From assembly GCA_017540605.1 (NCBI GenBank), contig JAFYAS010000034.1, positions 62,001-126,000 of the forward strand: 64,000 nt of DNA, read 5' to 3'. Position 1 is the stretch's first letter. Every line of letters begins with the position of its first letter. The position numbers and the translations under genes are program-made. Below are positions 23,414-33,719 of this stretch, one piece after another. This DNA comes from Lachnospiraceae bacterium. GTDB lineage: Bacteria > Bacillota > Clostridia > Lachnospirales > Lachnospiraceae. Below the pieces are notes generated by a model, which saw only the letters and a program-made list of their open reading frames with translations, was not told the DNA's origin and did not search any database.

Positions 23414-25828
23414 ATGATAACACAGGTCATGGATGATCTCTTTCAGAGCACCAGTGTTGAAAAGGGAATAGAGCGTACCATCAACAATCTTGGAAGAAAA
23501 TATTCTCCTGCTTTTATAGGGCTTTTGAGGTACAAGGAAAAGCTTGGCGACTACGAGCTTGGTTTTCAGTGGAGATCAGAGGAATGCGAGATCCAATCCT
23601 TTGATATGAAGGCCTTTGTAAGCTTTTGGAAGCAGAATTATCATTTTGAGGATTCGGACATTTTTGTTGTCAGGGAATATAAGGATATCGATGTCAATGA
23701 ATGGGCATTTTACGCAGCGAACAATATCGGTGGAGTGGCTGAGTTTGAACTAAAGACCCAGGGTGACAACATCGGTTATTTTGTGATGTATTGGAATGAT
23801 CTTAGCTCAGTTCCCGATGAGAAGGATATGGAATATATCCATATGATAGCAAAGCTCATAGGAGAAGGGGCTGTAAGACTTTTCATGGAGGAGCAGCTTG
23901 AGGATAATATTTCTATAGGCGATTATCTTCTTTCTCAGATGGATTCCACAGAGCTTTATGTGGTGGATGAAGACTATAGGATAGTCTATATGAATGACAT
24001 CATGAAGAAAAGGGTGCCAAGGGCTGAGCTTGGTAAGGTCTGTTACGAGTGCCTTATGCTAAGGAATGAGCCCTGCAAGGAATGTCTTCGTGCAAGACTT
24101 GTAAAGGACAACACTCAGGGTGCCATAATTTACAATCCTATCGACAACAAGACTCTCCATCAATATATGACAAAGATAGAGCTCTTTGACGAGCCGGCTT
24201 ATATGATAGCACTTCACGATTATTTTGGTGACAGAGGAGAGACAGAAAGTGCGAGAACAATCCATCGTCTTGCAACAGCCCTTAAGAATGCTTTTTATTG
24301 TGTTCTCGAGGTGAATCTCGACAGAGATGTATTCGTGGATCTTACCAGAGGCGAGCAGCTTGGAGTAAATGACAGAGATTACCTTTTGAATTTTACCACA
24401 AAGTTTGTAAAGCATGTACATGATGAGGATCGTGAGGCATATCTTAATTTCTTTGATGAGAAGAATATCAGAAGTTTATATCTTCGGGGTGAGAAGGACA
24501 CTGTTATAGAGTTCAGAGCTCATTCGGGAGATTACAATTACCGTTGGTACAGTGTTACCGTGATGTTCATAGATACTATTCCCGGAAGGGATTTTATATG
24601 CTTTTATTGCTACCGCGATATAGACGAGCAAAAGAAAAAGGAGCTTCTTCGCGAGAAGGAGTTAAACAGCGCTCTGGTCACTGCTCATGCGGCCTCTGAG
24701 GCGCAGAGCAATTTCCTTGCCAATATTGCGCATGAGATAAAGACACCTATGAACGGCATCATAGGTATGACCTCTCTTGCGGAGGAGGCGGCAAAATCCG
24801 ATGCGGATGTACTTGACTATCTGCACAATATTGATGTATCATCACAGCATTTGATGGATGTGATAAACGATATCATGGATGTGATAAATCTTGAGGATGG
24901 CAACATTGAGATAAAGAATGCTCCCTTCGATATGGTAGCTCTTATTGAGAATCTTGATATCCTATATAGGCGAGAGACAGAAGCTCAGAGGATGAAGTTC
25001 ATCATCAACAAGGAGCTTCAGGAGACGGAATTTATCGGTGACAAGCTAAGGCTTCATCAGGTGCTTTCCAATCTTATCTCCAATGCCATCAAATATACTC
25101 CCCGTGGCGGAGATATCACCTTAAGTGTTATAAAGGTGACCAGAGAAGAGGATCTGTGCTATATCAGATTCTCTGTGAGAGACACGGGTATTGGTGTAAC
25201 CGCAAAGAACAGAGACCAGATATTCAATCTCCATGACAATGATGTGACCTCCAAAAAGGGTACCGGAATGGGACTTGCCATCTGTAAGAATCTTGTAGAG
25301 ATGATGGGTGGCGAGTTGAAGGTTGATTCGGAGCCCGGAAACGGTTCTGAGTTCTATTTTATGATTCCCCTTAAGGTGGGTCATACGAGAAAGGAAGCTC
25401 ATATTGAGAAGCTTTCAAAGAACAGGGATTATCATGTTGAAGGAAAGAGAGCTTTGGTTGTTGAGGACAATGATGTAAATGCCACAATGATGAGTGCTCT
25501 TTTAAGTAAGGTGGGCTTCGAGGTGGAGCTTGCCGATGACGGTAAAGAGGGCGTGGTAGAATTCATTTCAAAACCCAACGGATATTATGATATCATTCTG
25601 ATGGATATTCAGATGCCTGTTATGGATGGCTACGAGGCCGCCAGATGTATAAGACTTTGCGGCAAGGAGGATGCGGATACGATTCCCATCATTGCGCTGA
25701 CAGCCAATTCATTTACCGAATACCAAGAGAAGGCCATCGCTGCAGGTATGAACGAATTTGTCACCAAACCGGTGGAATTCGACAGCTTTATAGGAAAGAT
25801 TAAAGACCTTATGGAGGGACGCGAATAG
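23414..25828 (+). CDS. Hybrid sensor histidine kinase/response regulator, soluble, PAS-type input
   Basis: Cytoplasmic sensor kinase of 804 residues without membrane helices. The first 170 residues look GAF-like; about 175-290 and 295-415 look PAS-like ([20 protein letters not shown], then a [12 protein letters not shown] block). The PAS region contains a CYEC, CKEC cysteine set (about residues 213-228) that could bind a metal or react with oxidants. The kinase core has H440 in [13 protein letters not shown]-box [16 protein letters not shown] and [12 protein letters not shown] receiver domain closes the protein with phospho-acceptor D731 in [18 protein letters not shown] 23414 has AGGGGAT upstream. 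The stop overlaps the GTG of ribE (TAGTG), so kinase and riboflavin genes are translationally coupled. Confidence 0.92.
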   Translation: MITQVMDDLFQSTSVEKGIERTINNLGRKYSPAFIGLLRYKEKLGDYELGFQWRSEECEIQSFDMKAFVSFWKQNYHFEDSDIFVVREYKDIDVNEWAFYAANNIGGVAEFELKTQGDNIGYFVMYWNDLSSVPDEKDMEYIHMIAKLIGEGAVRLFMEEQLEDNISIGDYLLSQMDSTELYVVDEDYRIVYMNDIMKKRVPRAELGKVCYECLMLRNEPCKECLRARLVKDNTQGAIIYNPIDNKTLHQYMTKIELFDEPAYMIALHDYFGDRGETESARTIHRLATALKNAFYCVLEVNLDRDVFVDLTRGEQLGVNDRDYLLNFTTKFVKHVHDEDREAYLNFFDEKNIRSLYLRGEKDTVIEFRAHSGDYNYRWYSVTVMFIDTIPGRDFICFYCYRDIDEQKKKELLREKELNSALVTAHAASEAQSNFLANIAHEIKTPMNGIIGMTSLAEEAAKSDADVLDYLHNIDVSSQHLMDVINDIMDVINLEDGNIEIKNAPFDMVALIENLDILYRRETEAQRMKFIINKELQETEFIGDKLRLHQVLSNLISNAIKYTPRGGDITLSVIKVTREEDLCYIRFSVRDTGIGVTAKNRDQIFNLHDNDVTSKKGTGMGLAICKNLVEMMGGELKVDSEPGNGSEFYFMIPLKVGHTRKEAHIEKLSKNRDYHVEGKRALVVEDNDVNATMMSALLSKVGFEVELADDGKEGVVEFISKPNGYYDIILMDIQMPVMDGYEAARCIRLCGKEDADTIPIIALTANSFTEYQEKAIAAGMNEFVTKPVEFDSFIGKIKDLMEGRE

Positions 25829-26472
25829 TGTTTACCGGTATTGTTGAAGAGGTTGGAACCATAAAGAGGATAGAAAAGGGAGCAAAGTCGGTTGTCCTGA
25901 CCATAGAAGGAGCTGTGGTCACAAAGGGCGGTACAAGGGTTGGCGATAGCATTGCTGTAAATGGTGTGTGTCTTACAGTGACGACACTTTCAGGTGATAC
26001 ATTTACAGCTGATGTTATGCCGGAGACATTAAGACGCAGCTCATTGGGAATCCTAAAGCCCGGTTCAAGGGTGAATCTTGAAAGAGCTATGGCTGCAGAC
26101 GGAAGGTTTGGCGGCCACATCGTATCGGGACATATAGATGCCACCGGAACCATAGCCTCATTTGTGAAAGAGGACAATGCCATCTGGGTCACGATAAATG
26201 CCTCCTCAGATATACTTAGGTATATCGTGGAAAAGGGTTCTATCGCTATAGATGGTATCAGCTTAACAGTTGCTTATGTGGACGGCTCTTGCTTTAAGGT
26301 ATCTCTGATTCCGCACACGGCAAGCGAGACTACGCTGACAGATAAGAAGGTAGGAGATCCGGTCAATCTGGAGTGCGACATCATTGCAAAATATGTTGAA
26401 AAGCTTATGGGTGGGAAAGTAAAAGAAAGTGGTGGTATCACCATGGAATTTTTGAAAGAGAACGGTTTTTAG
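25828..26472 (+). CDS. ribE: Riboflavin synthase alpha chain
   Basis: Dismutates two 6,7-dimethyl-8-ribityllumazine molecules into riboflavin and the pyrimidine precursor; works as a trimer. The 214 residues form two similar lumazine-binding barrels: MFTGIVEEVG with VNGVCLTV, and GHIDATGTI with IDGISLTVAYVD. The start is GTG at 25828, sharing its last base region with the kinase stop and using the GGAGGGACGCG just upstream as ribosome site. It is the first of four rib genes in the order E-D-BA-H, the usual Firmicutes set except that ribD normally comes first. Confidence 0.96.
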   Translation: MFTGIVEEVGTIKRIEKGAKSVVLTIEGAVVTKGGTRVGDSIAVNGVCLTVTTLSGDTFTADVMPETLRRSSLGILKPGSRVNLERAMAADGRFGGHIVSGHIDATGTIASFVKEDNAIWVTINASSDILRYIVEKGSIAIDGISLTVAYVDGSCFKVSLIPHTASETTLTDKKVGDPVNLECDIIAKYVEKLMGGKVKESGGITMEFLKENGF

Positions 26473-26476
26473 AGTA

Positions 26477-27568
26477 ATGAACGAGGAATATATGAAAAGA
26501 GCCCTTGAACTTGCAAAGCTTGGCGAGGGTTTTGTCAATCCCAATCCTCTTGTGGGTGCGGTTATAGTGAAGGATGGAAAGATCATCGGTGAGGGCTATC
26601 ATGCAAGGTATGGCGAGCCTCACGCAGAGAGGAATGCCATAGCAAGTCTTACTGAGGATGCCAAGGGAGCTGATATGTATGTGACCCTGGAGCCGTGCTG
26701 CCATTACGGAAAGCAGCCTCCCTGTACCGAGGCAATTCTTGATGCAGGCATAAGCAGAGTATTTATCGGATCGCAGGATCCCAATATACTTGTTTCAGGA
26801 AAAGGCAAAAGGATGCTTGAGATGGCCGGTGTTCATGTGGAGACAGGGATACTAAAAAAAGAATGTGATGATATCAATCACATTTTCTTTCACTATATCA
26901 CCACACATACACCCTATGTGATCATGAAATATGCTATGACCATGGATGGTAAGATAGCATGTAAGACCGGCGAGAGCAAGTGGATCACAGGCGAGGTGGC
27001 AAGGGATCATGTCCAGCATACCAGAAACAGATGCATGGCTATCATGATCGGTGTGGGAACCGTGATAGCTGACGATCCGAGACTTACAGTAAGGCTTGAC
27101 GGGGGAAGCAATCCTCTTCGTGTGATATGTGATAGCAGCTTAAGAACTCCCCTTGACAGCTATATCGTCAACACGGCAAATGAATTCGGCACGTTGATCG
27201 CCTATACCGAGGCGCCTGATGAGAGGATACGCGCTCTTGAAGAAAAGAAGGTAAGGCTTTTAAAAACACCTGAAAAGGATGGAGAGGTTGACCTTGGCTT
27301 TTTAATGACGGAGCTTGGAGGTCAGGGAATAGACAGCGTGCTTTTGGAGGGGGGCGGAAAGCTCGATTATTCAGCACTTAAGGCAGGCATAGTCAATCGT
27401 GTTCATGCCTATGTTGCCCCCAAGGTATTTGGAGGAGATGCGGGATATACTCCCGTCAGAGGCTTGGGGGTAGATACTCCTGATGAGGCCTTTATGTTTA
27501 TGCCGCCAACTGTCACCGCCTATGGTGAAGATATATTACTTGATTATGAGATAAAGAGGAATAGATGA
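26477..27568 (+). CDS. ribD: Bifunctional riboflavin deaminase/reductase RibD
   Basis: Does the second and third steps of riboflavin synthesis: deamination of the diaminopyrimidine and reduction of its ribosyl side chain with NADPH. 363 residues is normal. The N-terminal deaminase domain has the zinc motif HAERNAI (near residue 52) and [11 protein letters not shown] (near 74-84). The C-terminal reductase domain starts near 145 ([15 protein letters not shown]) with TGESKWIT and the [11 protein letters not shown] dinucleotide-side block. It begins 4 bases after ribE and its stop overlaps the start of ribBA (ATGA). Confidence 0.97.
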   Translation: MNEEYMKRALELAKLGEGFVNPNPLVGAVIVKDGKIIGEGYHARYGEPHAERNAIASLTEDAKGADMYVTLEPCCHYGKQPPCTEAILDAGISRVFIGSQDPNILVSGKGKRMLEMAGVHVETGILKKECDDINHIFFHYITTHTPYVIMKYAMTMDGKIACKTGESKWITGEVARDHVQHTRNRCMAIMIGVGTVIADDPRLTVRLDGGSNPLRVICDSSLRTPLDSYIVNTANEFGTLIAYTEAPDERIRALEEKKVRLLKTPEKDGEVDLGFLMTELGGQGIDSVLLEGGGKLDYSALKAGIVNRVHAYVAPKVFGGDAGYTPVRGLGVDTPDEAFMFMPPTVTAYGEDILLDYEIKRNR

Positions 27569-28767
27569 TGGAATTTACACCTATCGAAGAGGTATTAAAG
27601 GATCTAAAGGACGGAAAGAATGTTGTAGTCCTTGATGATGAGAATAGAGAGAATGAAGGAGATGTGATCTGCGCGGCAGAATTCGCAACTCTTGAGAATG
27701 TAAACTTTATGGCAAAGTATGCAAGGGGACTTATCTGCATGCCTATGTCAAGGGAGTATGTTGAAAAGCTCTGCTTGCCACAGATGGTTGATGTTAATAC
27801 AGACAATCATTGTACCGCATTTACCGTATCCATAGATTATAAGGATACGAAGACCGGTATATCAGCAGGGGAGAGATCACTTACCGCTATGATGACCGTG
27901 GCTGATGATGTGTCTCCTACTGATTTTAGAAGACCGGGACATATGTTTCCTCTGCTTGCCAAGGATGGAGGAGTTCTTGAAAGAAACGGTCACACCGAGG
28001 CAACAGTTGACCTTATGAAGGCTGCCGGCCTTAAGCCCGTTGGACTTTGCTGTGAGATCATGAAGGATGACGGTACGATGGCAAGGCTTGAGGATCTTAT
28101 GGAATTTGCAAGGGTTCACTCACTTTCAATCTGTACCATCAAGGATCTTCAAGAATATAGAAGAAAGACTGAGGTTTTGGTTGAATGTGTGGCAACCGCA
28201 AAGATGCCCACGAGATACGGAGAGTTTTTGATAAAGGGCTTTGTGAACAAGCTAAACGGAGAGCATCATGTGGCACTTATAAAGGGAGATATTTCTGACG
28301 GGGAGCCGGTTCTATGCAGGGTTCATTCAGAGTGTCTGACGGGAGATGCCCTAGGATCAGCAAGATGTGATTGCGGTCAGCAATATGACGCCGCTATGAA
28401 GATGATAGCTAAAGAGGGCAGAGGAGTTCTTCTCTACATGCGTCAGGAGGGCAGAGGAATAGGACTTATCAACAAGATAAAGGCCTATGCACTTCAGGAT
28501 CAGGGCTACGATACGGTGGAAGCCAACCTAAAGCTTGGGTTTCCTGAGGATGCCAGAGATTATACCATAGGAAAGCAGATACTTGTGGAGCTTGGAGTTC
28601 ACAAGATGCGCCTGATGACAAACAATCCATTAAAAATGTACGGATTGTCAGGCTATGATCTTGAAATAGTTGAGCGTGTTCCCATAAAGATGGAGCCGGG
28701 ACCCTATGATGAGTTCTACTTAAAGACCAAACAGGACAAGATGGGACATATACTGGATCTTAAGTAA
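27565..28767 (+). CDS. ribBA: 3,4-dihydroxy-2-butanone-4-phosphate synthase/GTP cyclohydrolase II RibBA
   Basis: Fused enzyme of 400 residues supplying both precursors of riboflavin. The N-terminal RibB half (to about 200) has [16 protein letters not shown], the Mg-binding acidic loop, and RPGHMFPL with HTEA. The C-terminal RibA half has [16 protein letters not shown], the zinc-binding cysteine triad, and [18 protein letters not shown], the GTP-binding loop. Two ATG codons in a row (27565, 27568) overlap the ribD stop; either could be used. ribH begins 17 bases downstream. Confidence 0.97.
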   Translation: MMEFTPIEEVLKDLKDGKNVVVLDDENRENEGDVICAAEFATLENVNFMAKYARGLICMPMSREYVEKLCLPQMVDVNTDNHCTAFTVSIDYKDTKTGISAGERSLTAMMTVADDVSPTDFRRPGHMFPLLAKDGGVLERNGHTEATVDLMKAAGLKPVGLCCEIMKDDGTMARLEDLMEFARVHSLSICTIKDLQEYRRKTEVLVECVATAKMPTRYGEFLIKGFVNKLNGEHHVALIKGDISDGEPVLCRVHSECLTGDALGSARCDCGQQYDAAMKMIAKEGRGVLLYMRQEGRGIGLINKIKAYALQDQGYDTVEANLKLGFPEDARDYTIGKQILVELGVHKMRLMTNNPLKMYGLSGYDLEIVERVPIKMEPGPYDEFYLKTKQDKMGHILDLK

Positions 28768-28784
28768 TGAAGGAGATAAATAAA

Positions 28785-29249
28785 ATGAAGGTTTTAGAAG
28801 GAAAATTAGTTGCAGAGAATGTGAAGATCGCCATTGTGGCATCAAGGTTCAATGAATTTATTGTATCAAAGCTTATAGGTGGTGCAGTTGACGGTCTTAA
28901 AAGACATGATATCCCTGAAGACAATATCACACTTGCCTGGGTACCCGGAGCATTTGAGATACCTGTGATCGCAAAGAAGCTTGCAAAAAGCGGAAAGTAT
29001 GATGCAGTGATCTGTCTTGGAGCGGTTATAAGAGGCGCCACCAGTCACTATGATTATGTGTGCGCGGAGGTTTCAAAGGGCATTGCTCAGGTTTCTTTAG
29101 AAACAGAGATTCCTGTGATGTTTGGAGTTGTGACCACCGATACCATTGAGCAGGCAATAGAGAGAGCGGGAACAAAGGCGGGAAATAAGGGTTATAACTG
29201 TGCCCTTGGCGCCATAGAGATGTTGAATCTCATCAAAGAGATCGGATAA
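28785..29249 (+). CDS. ribH: 6,7-dimethyl-8-ribityllumazine synthase
   Basis: Penultimate enzyme of riboflavin synthesis, joining the butanone phosphate with the ribitylamino pyrimidine; forms large icosahedral or pentameric shells. 154 residues. Signatures: [50 protein letters not shown] (substrate phosphate loop) and [24 protein letters not shown]. The ATG at 28785 is preceded by AAGGAGAT at 7 bases; an earlier in-frame ATG at 28767 overlaps the ribBA stop and lacks its own site. The next gene starts 4 bases after the stop. Confidence 0.97.
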   Translation: MKVLEGKLVAENVKIAIVASRFNEFIVSKLIGGAVDGLKRHDIPEDNITLAWVPGAFEIPVIAKKLAKSGKYDAVICLGAVIRGATSHYDYVCAEVSKGIAQVSLETEIPVMFGVVTTDTIEQAIERAGTKAGNKGYNCALGAIEMLNLIKEIG

Positions 29250-29253
29250 TAAT

Positions 29254-30054
29254 ATGTCTGCAAAAAGAAGTATCATTTTCCTCGATATCGATGGAACTCT
29301 GATATCAGAGGACGGAAGAAGATATCTTCCCGATAGCGCAAGAGAAGCAATTGCCCGCGCAAGAAAAGCCGGGCATCTTGTTTTTATAAACACCGGTCGT
29401 GTTATCATCAATGTGGATGCTTTCATAAGAGAGGTGGGCTTTGATGGTTTTGTCTGTGGTTGCGGAACTTATATTACCTTTCATGATGAGGTGCTTTTAA
29501 AGCACGAACTTCCTAAGGAGCTATGCGTGAGAATAGCTGAGAACAATCATAGGTGCAATGTGTTCTCTCTCTATGAGGCATGGGATCTAAACAGCGCTGA
29601 TGGAAGGATAAAGGCTGACAGTTATGCAGCAGAACTTATAGAATATTTTAAGCAAAACGGCAGACCTTTTTTATATGATGTGACGGATCCGATATTTCAT
29701 TTTGATAAATTTACTGCCTGGTACAATGAAGACTCTGATACCCGGGGCTTCAAAAAGGGAATAGCAGAGGATTTTGATTTTATTGACAGGGGATCCGGCT
29801 TTTGCGAGATCATACCAAGGGGCTTTTCGAAGGCTACGGGAATAGAGTTTTTGCTTAAAGAGCTTGGCATACCCTGGGAGCAAAGCTATGCCTTCGGTGA
29901 CAGCAACAATGATCTTGCTATGTTATCTTACGTGAAAAATAGTGTTGTGATGGCAGCAGCAGGTGACAATCTTAAAGACATGGCAAGCTTCGTCACAAAG
30001 GATGTATATGATGATGGACTTTACTATGCTTTTTTAAAGCTGGGTCTGATTTAG
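29254..30054 (+). CDS. HAD-superfamily (Cof/IIB) phosphatase
   Basis: Phosphatase of 266 residues acting on a small phosphorylated metabolite. Motif I DIDGTLISEDG holds the nucleophile Asp and acid/base Asp near residues 11-13; motif II is FINTGR near 47; the C-terminal motif IV reads FGDSNNDLAML near 227. A type IIB cap lies between. Being four bases after ribH, it could supply the missing phosphatase that removes phosphate from the ribitylamino-pyrimidine intermediate before RibH, a step done by HAD proteins in other bacteria. This link is inferred from position only; the family is broad. Confidence 0.9.
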   Translation: MSAKRSIIFLDIDGTLISEDGRRYLPDSAREAIARARKAGHLVFINTGRVIINVDAFIREVGFDGFVCGCGTYITFHDEVLLKHELPKELCVRIAENNHRCNVFSLYEAWDLNSADGRIKADSYAAELIEYFKQNGRPFLYDVTDPIFHFDKFTAWYNEDSDTRGFKKGIAEDFDFIDRGSGFCEIIPRGFSKATGIEFLLKELGIPWEQSYAFGDSNNDLAMLSYVKNSVVMAAAGDNLKDMASFVTKDVYDDGLYYAFLKLGLI

Positions 30055-30063
30055 ACAGTAACT

Positions 30064-31857
30064 ATGATGGAGAACAACGGCAGACAATTCTATATTGTAT
30101 TTATTTCAGTGGTGATGGCATTCATTGTTCTCTTTGGTATCACATTGTTCAATGATAGCTCAGGGAAAAACAGGCTTCTGGTCAAGGAGGAGTCAACCTT
30201 TGATTCATCCTGGGCTTATAGAGAAAAGCAGGGCTCTGATAAAAAGGTGGATGTCCCGGGGCATGTAGAAATCGAAAAGGGAGAAGAATTGAAGCTTATC
30301 AATCGCCTTCCAAAGAGCATTCCCGACAACATGGTATTGTTGGTTGAGACCGGTTATCAGAGGGTGAGTGTTGAGATCGACGGAGAGGTTTTGCTGAACA
30401 ATAGCGGTGACAAGGTAAAGCTGTCTTCTGAGCCCTTTCCGGCATTTTATCAGGTGGATATACCGGATGATGCAGCCGGTGATGAGATAAGTGTTTTGCT
30501 TTCCTCTGACAAGAAGAGTGATAGTGGACAGATAGGAAGGATATTTTTTGGTACCTACGGAGATGTACTTATAAGGCTGATCCTTTCAGATCTGCCACAG
30601 ACAGTATTTGGTGCATTGTTCATAATACTTGCAATTATACTGTTTTTTGTAAGAGTTTTACTTGTGCTTCCAAAGAACAAGAGCTATGAACTGAATTATG
30701 TAAATTGGCTTATGGGGCTTTCAGGAATATACCTTGTTTCCACGTCAAGCATAGCTATGCTTATTGCGGGTAATACAGCAAAGCTTTTTGTTGCAAAGCT
30801 TGGTGCTGTGCTTCTGATCCCCATAGCATATTGTCTCTATCTTTTGGAGACGGCAAGGAAGAAGAAGCTTATCAGATTTATCAATATTGCGATCTATACC
30901 TTGTTTGCAAATGTGATCATAGCTGTTGTTTTGTCATTCTTTGCCATAGTTGAGGTAGGTATCTATACGCGGATAGCTATATGGGTATTTTTGATCATAA
31001 CAATAGCCCTCACATTTTTGATATTGGTTGCGGGAGCAGGCTATAGGATGAAGCATCTCATATATCTTGGCGGTGCGAATATCGTATTCTATGTTTTTGC
31101 GATGGTTGAGCTTATATTCGATCATACTGAAAGATTTGTAAGCTATAGGGGCCTCCCCTTAGGTATTGGTATCATTATATGGATATTGATGATCGCATTT
31201 CATACTGAAGCAAGGCTTGTCTACGGCATTAAGAGAGAGAGAGAAGCAGCTAAACAATCAAAGAGAAAGGAAAAGCTTGGACTTTTAAGAAGCCTCAATC
31301 CCGATTCTATATTTTCAGGCTTTGCCAGTCTTCTTTCCATGATGAAGGAGGGGGATAAGGAAGCTCCCAGATTTCTTGTTGAGATTTCTGATTATGTGAG
31401 GATGCGTTTCAATCATATTCAGTATGATGAGAACAAGGTTGTTGATTTTTCTGAGGAAATGAGGGGAATTCTTTCGGTACTTGATATCTCTATGAGAAAG
31501 AGTAAAAGCTTCTCTTATGAGACCGAATTTAAGGCAGTTGATTTTAAGGTGCCGTTTGGAAGTATAATTGCATTTGTTGACAATGCCATTATCCATGGGG
31601 CAGCAGAGGGCAAGATACATATCTCTGTTAAAAGCTATGAAACTGATATGGGTTATGTCATACAGATAGCTGATACAGGCAAAGGCTTCTTGGTTGAAGA
31701 GATAAAAAGCAGAGGGGAATATGGAATACTAAACTCAATAGACAGACTGAATTCACTTTGCGGTGCAGAGGTGGATCTAAGAAGCAAGGAAGGCCAGGGA
31801 ACGGTAGCCACCGTAAAGATTTACGATAAGAGGGAAAAAGAAAAGGAAAATGGCTGA
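30064..31857 (+). CDS. LytS/YehU-like membrane sensor with degenerate phospho-acceptor site
   Basis: 597 residues: a signal-like first helix, an external beta-rich domain (about 35-160), seven or eight membrane helices (about 165-390) of the 7TM type, and a cytoplasmic kinase-like module. In LytS-type kinases the acceptor is in NPHFLFN; here the corresponding place reads LRSLNPDSIFSGF with D414 instead of His. The ATP-binding part keeps IIAFVDNAIIHGA (N-box), IADTGKGF (G1) and GILNSIDRL. It may therefore be a scaffold, a regulator of another kinase, or act without autophosphorylation. Overlaps the next gene by 8 bases. No LytTR regulator is adjacent. Confidence 0.75.
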   Translation: MMENNGRQFYIVFISVVMAFIVLFGITLFNDSSGKNRLLVKEESTFDSSWAYREKQGSDKKVDVPGHVEIEKGEELKLINRLPKSIPDNMVLLVETGYQRVSVEIDGEVLLNNSGDKVKLSSEPFPAFYQVDIPDDAAGDEISVLLSSDKKSDSGQIGRIFFGTYGDVLIRLILSDLPQTVFGALFIILAIILFFVRVLLVLPKNKSYELNYVNWLMGLSGIYLVSTSSIAMLIAGNTAKLFVAKLGAVLLIPIAYCLYLLETARKKKLIRFINIAIYTLFANVIIAVVLSFFAIVEVGIYTRIAIWVFLIITIALTFLILVAGAGYRMKHLIYLGGANIVFYVFAMVELIFDHTERFVSYRGLPLGIGIIIWILMIAFHTEARLVYGIKREREAAKQSKRKEKLGLLRSLNPDSIFSGFASLLSMMKEGDKEAPRFLVEISDYVRMRFNHIQYDENKVVDFSEEMRGILSVLDISMRKSKSFSYETEFKAVDFKVPFGSIIAFVDNAIIHGAAEGKIHISVKSYETDMGYVIQIADTGKGFLVEEIKSRGEYGILNSIDRLNSLCGAEVDLRSKEGQGTVATVKIYDKREKEKENG

Positions 31858-32656
31858 TAACGAAAAAATAGGTTTTTTTGAACAATTTTATATTTCTATA
31901 GTGAAGAGGAAGGATTATACCAAGCTTTCAAAGCTTAAGGGAGGAAGCCATTTTATATATCTTCTGGGCATCACTTTTTTACTTGTGTTGATCGTCTATG
32001 TGATTCCTCTCGCAGGATTACTTGCAAGGATAGGAGGCTTTTCCAATTTCTTTCTTACAAGGCTTCCTGCATTTAAGATCGTGGATGGTGAGTTCTCCAT
32101 AGAGACACCTATGGATTTTACGGTGAATTCCCTTCATATTGTAGCAGATTCCTCGGTTGATACATATTCGACATTGGTGGTGTCTGAGGACAAGCTTCCG
32201 TCAGTATATTTTGGAAAAAAGGGAATGACATCCAATATGGGAATTGTTCCCATGACATTTACCTATACTATGCTTGGAATTAGTAATATCGACAATCAGA
32301 CTGTGGCGGCAAGCTCCGGTAGTTTTTATATGCTACTAACTTTTTCCGGACTTATAGAGTGGGTTGTACTCATGGGAAGCTACGTGTTTATGGCGCTTGT
32401 TTTTGCACTTTTTTCTATTCCGGTCAATAAAATGGTGAAGGCGAATTTGAGCTTTGGTAAGCTTTTTGCCCTTGCTCTTTATGCGGAAACTGTTTTTGCT
32501 CTTGTCAGCAGGATAGCTATGTATTTTTCGGGAAATATGTTATTCCTGATTATTTCAGCAGTTTCCATCATAATATCCATGCGTTCACTTAATGTAGCTA
32601 TCATGTATCATAGTCCAAATCCCCCAAGGAGTCCTTTTGATGATATGAATGAATAA
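31850..32656 (+). CDS. DUF1189-like integral membrane protein
   Basis: 268 residues with one hydrophobic segment near residue 38-58 (YLLGITFLLVLIVYVIPLAGL), a beta-rich external region to about 160, and four helices in the last 110 residues. The start FFEQFYISIVKRKDYTKLSK, the lone first helix and the external part resemble DUF1189 proteins, which have no proven biochemical role. The gene overlaps the LytS-like sensor by 8 bases, so the two are probably made together and could work together at the membrane. Ribosome site is AAAAGGAAAATGG within the upstream gene. Assignment is by overall pattern, not by a diagnostic motif. Confidence 0.6.
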   Translation: MADNEKIGFFEQFYISIVKRKDYTKLSKLKGGSHFIYLLGITFLLVLIVYVIPLAGLLARIGGFSNFFLTRLPAFKIVDGEFSIETPMDFTVNSLHIVADSSVDTYSTLVVSEDKLPSVYFGKKGMTSNMGIVPMTFTYTMLGISNIDNQTVAASSGSFYMLLTFSGLIEWVVLMGSYVFMALVFALFSIPVNKMVKANLSFGKLFALALYAETVFALVSRIAMYFSGNMLFLIISAVSIIISMRSLNVAIMYHSPNPPRSPFDDMNE

Positions 32657-32670
32657 AGGAAGGTATTTTT

Positions 32671-33168
32671 ATGGAAATAGAAAAGAAGTTTTTGATAAAG
32701 AAATATCCTGAGAATCTGAGACTTTATCCCTGCGTTGAGATAGAGCAGGTATATGTGCTGACGGATCCTGTCATTCGTGCAAGAAGAAGAGATGATGAAT
32801 ATATCCTTACCATCAAGGGACAGGGTATGATGGTTAGGGAGGAGCATGAGCTTCCGCTAAATGATGAAGGCTATTATAAGCTCTTAAAAAAAGCAGAGGG
32901 CAATGTGATCTCAAAGACAAGATATATGATCCCTGATGACAATGGCTACACCATAGAGCTTGATATTTTCCACGACGCTTTTGACGGACTTGTGATAGCG
33001 GAGGTTGAATTTCCTAATGTGGAAAGTGCCGAAGGATATACACCTCCCGAATGGTTTTTAAGAGAGGTAACGACGGACAGGAGATTTCACAATTCCAATC
33101 TCTGTTCCATGAAAAAAGAAGAGATTACGGAAATGATAAATGAAGTGGGTACAGTTAAGGAGGTATAA
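32671..33168 (+). CDS. CYTH-domain (triphosphate tunnel) protein
   Basis: 165-residue member of the CYTH/TTM fold, which hydrolyses triphosphates such as inorganic tripolyphosphate or makes cyclic AMP in some relatives. The diagnostic E-x-E-x-K is at the very start (E2, E4, K6 in MEIEKKFLI). Further tunnel residues are visible in RARRRDDEYILTIKG, EEHELPL, SKTRYMI, TIELDIF and IAEVEFPN. AAAGGAAGG precedes the ATG. It sits between a membrane gene and a DJ-1-like gene with gaps of 14 and 2 bases, so it is part of a longer operon from the sensor gene onward. Substrate unknown. Confidence 0.9.
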   Translation: MEIEKKFLIKKYPENLRLYPCVEIEQVYVLTDPVIRARRRDDEYILTIKGQGMMVREEHELPLNDEGYYKLLKKAEGNVISKTRYMIPDDNGYTIELDIFHDAFDGLVIAEVEFPNVESAEGYTPPEWFLREVTTDRRFHNSNLCSMKKEEITEMINEVGTVKEV

Positions 33169-33170
33169 GA

Positions 33171-33716
33171 ATGAGCAAGGTATATTTGTTTTTGGCAGAA
33201 GGTAACGAAGAGATCGAGGCATTGACTGTTGTTGATCTTTTAAGAAGAGCGGGAATAGATCTTAAGACCGTTTCTATCGGAGAGGATAAGAGGGTGACAG
33301 GCTCACATAATATTTCATATTATGCGGATATCACATTGGATGAAGCTTCAGATACCGCGGATATGCTTGTTCTTCCCGGAGGTATGCCGGGTACAAGGTA
33401 TCTTGGTGAATGTGAAAAGCTTATGTCTATGGTAAAGAAACAGTATGAGGAAGGAAGATATGTTGCTGCTATATGTGCGGCCCCAACAGTATTTGGAAAT
33501 CTTGGAATACTTGATGATAAGAAGGCTACCTGCTATCCCGGAATGATGGATAAGTTAATAGCAAAGGAAAAGCTTACCGACAGTGTTGTGGTTGACGGCA
33601 ATGTGATAACCAGCAGAGGTCTTGGAACTGCCATTGATTTTTCGCTTAAGATGATCGAGCTTTTGATCTCAAAGGAGAAAGCGGACGAGATAGCTACAAG
33701 TGTGGTTTATAAATAA
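33171..33716 (+). CDS. DJ-1/PfpI family protein
   Basis: 181-residue protein with the nucleophile-elbow Cys C102 in AAICAAPTVFG and conserved E15-E17 region in LAEGNEEIEALTVVDLLRRAG, as in DJ-1/YajL/ThiJ proteins. LPGGMPGTRYL is the backbone oxyanion loop. Roles for relatives include methylglyoxal detoxification (deglycase or glyoxalase activity) and redox chaperoning; which applies here cannot be read. AAGGAGG lies 7 to 8 bases before the ATG. Close spacing (2 bases after the CYTH gene; 3 bases before the helicase) suggests shared transcription. Confidence 0.93.
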   Translation: MSKVYLFLAEGNEEIEALTVVDLLRRAGIDLKTVSIGEDKRVTGSHNISYYADITLDEASDTADMLVLPGGMPGTRYLGECEKLMSMVKKQYEEGRYVAAICAAPTVFGNLGILDDKKATCYPGMMDKLIAKEKLTDSVVVDGNVITSRGLGTAIDFSLKMIELLISKEKADEIATSVVYK

Positions 33717-33719
33717 TTT

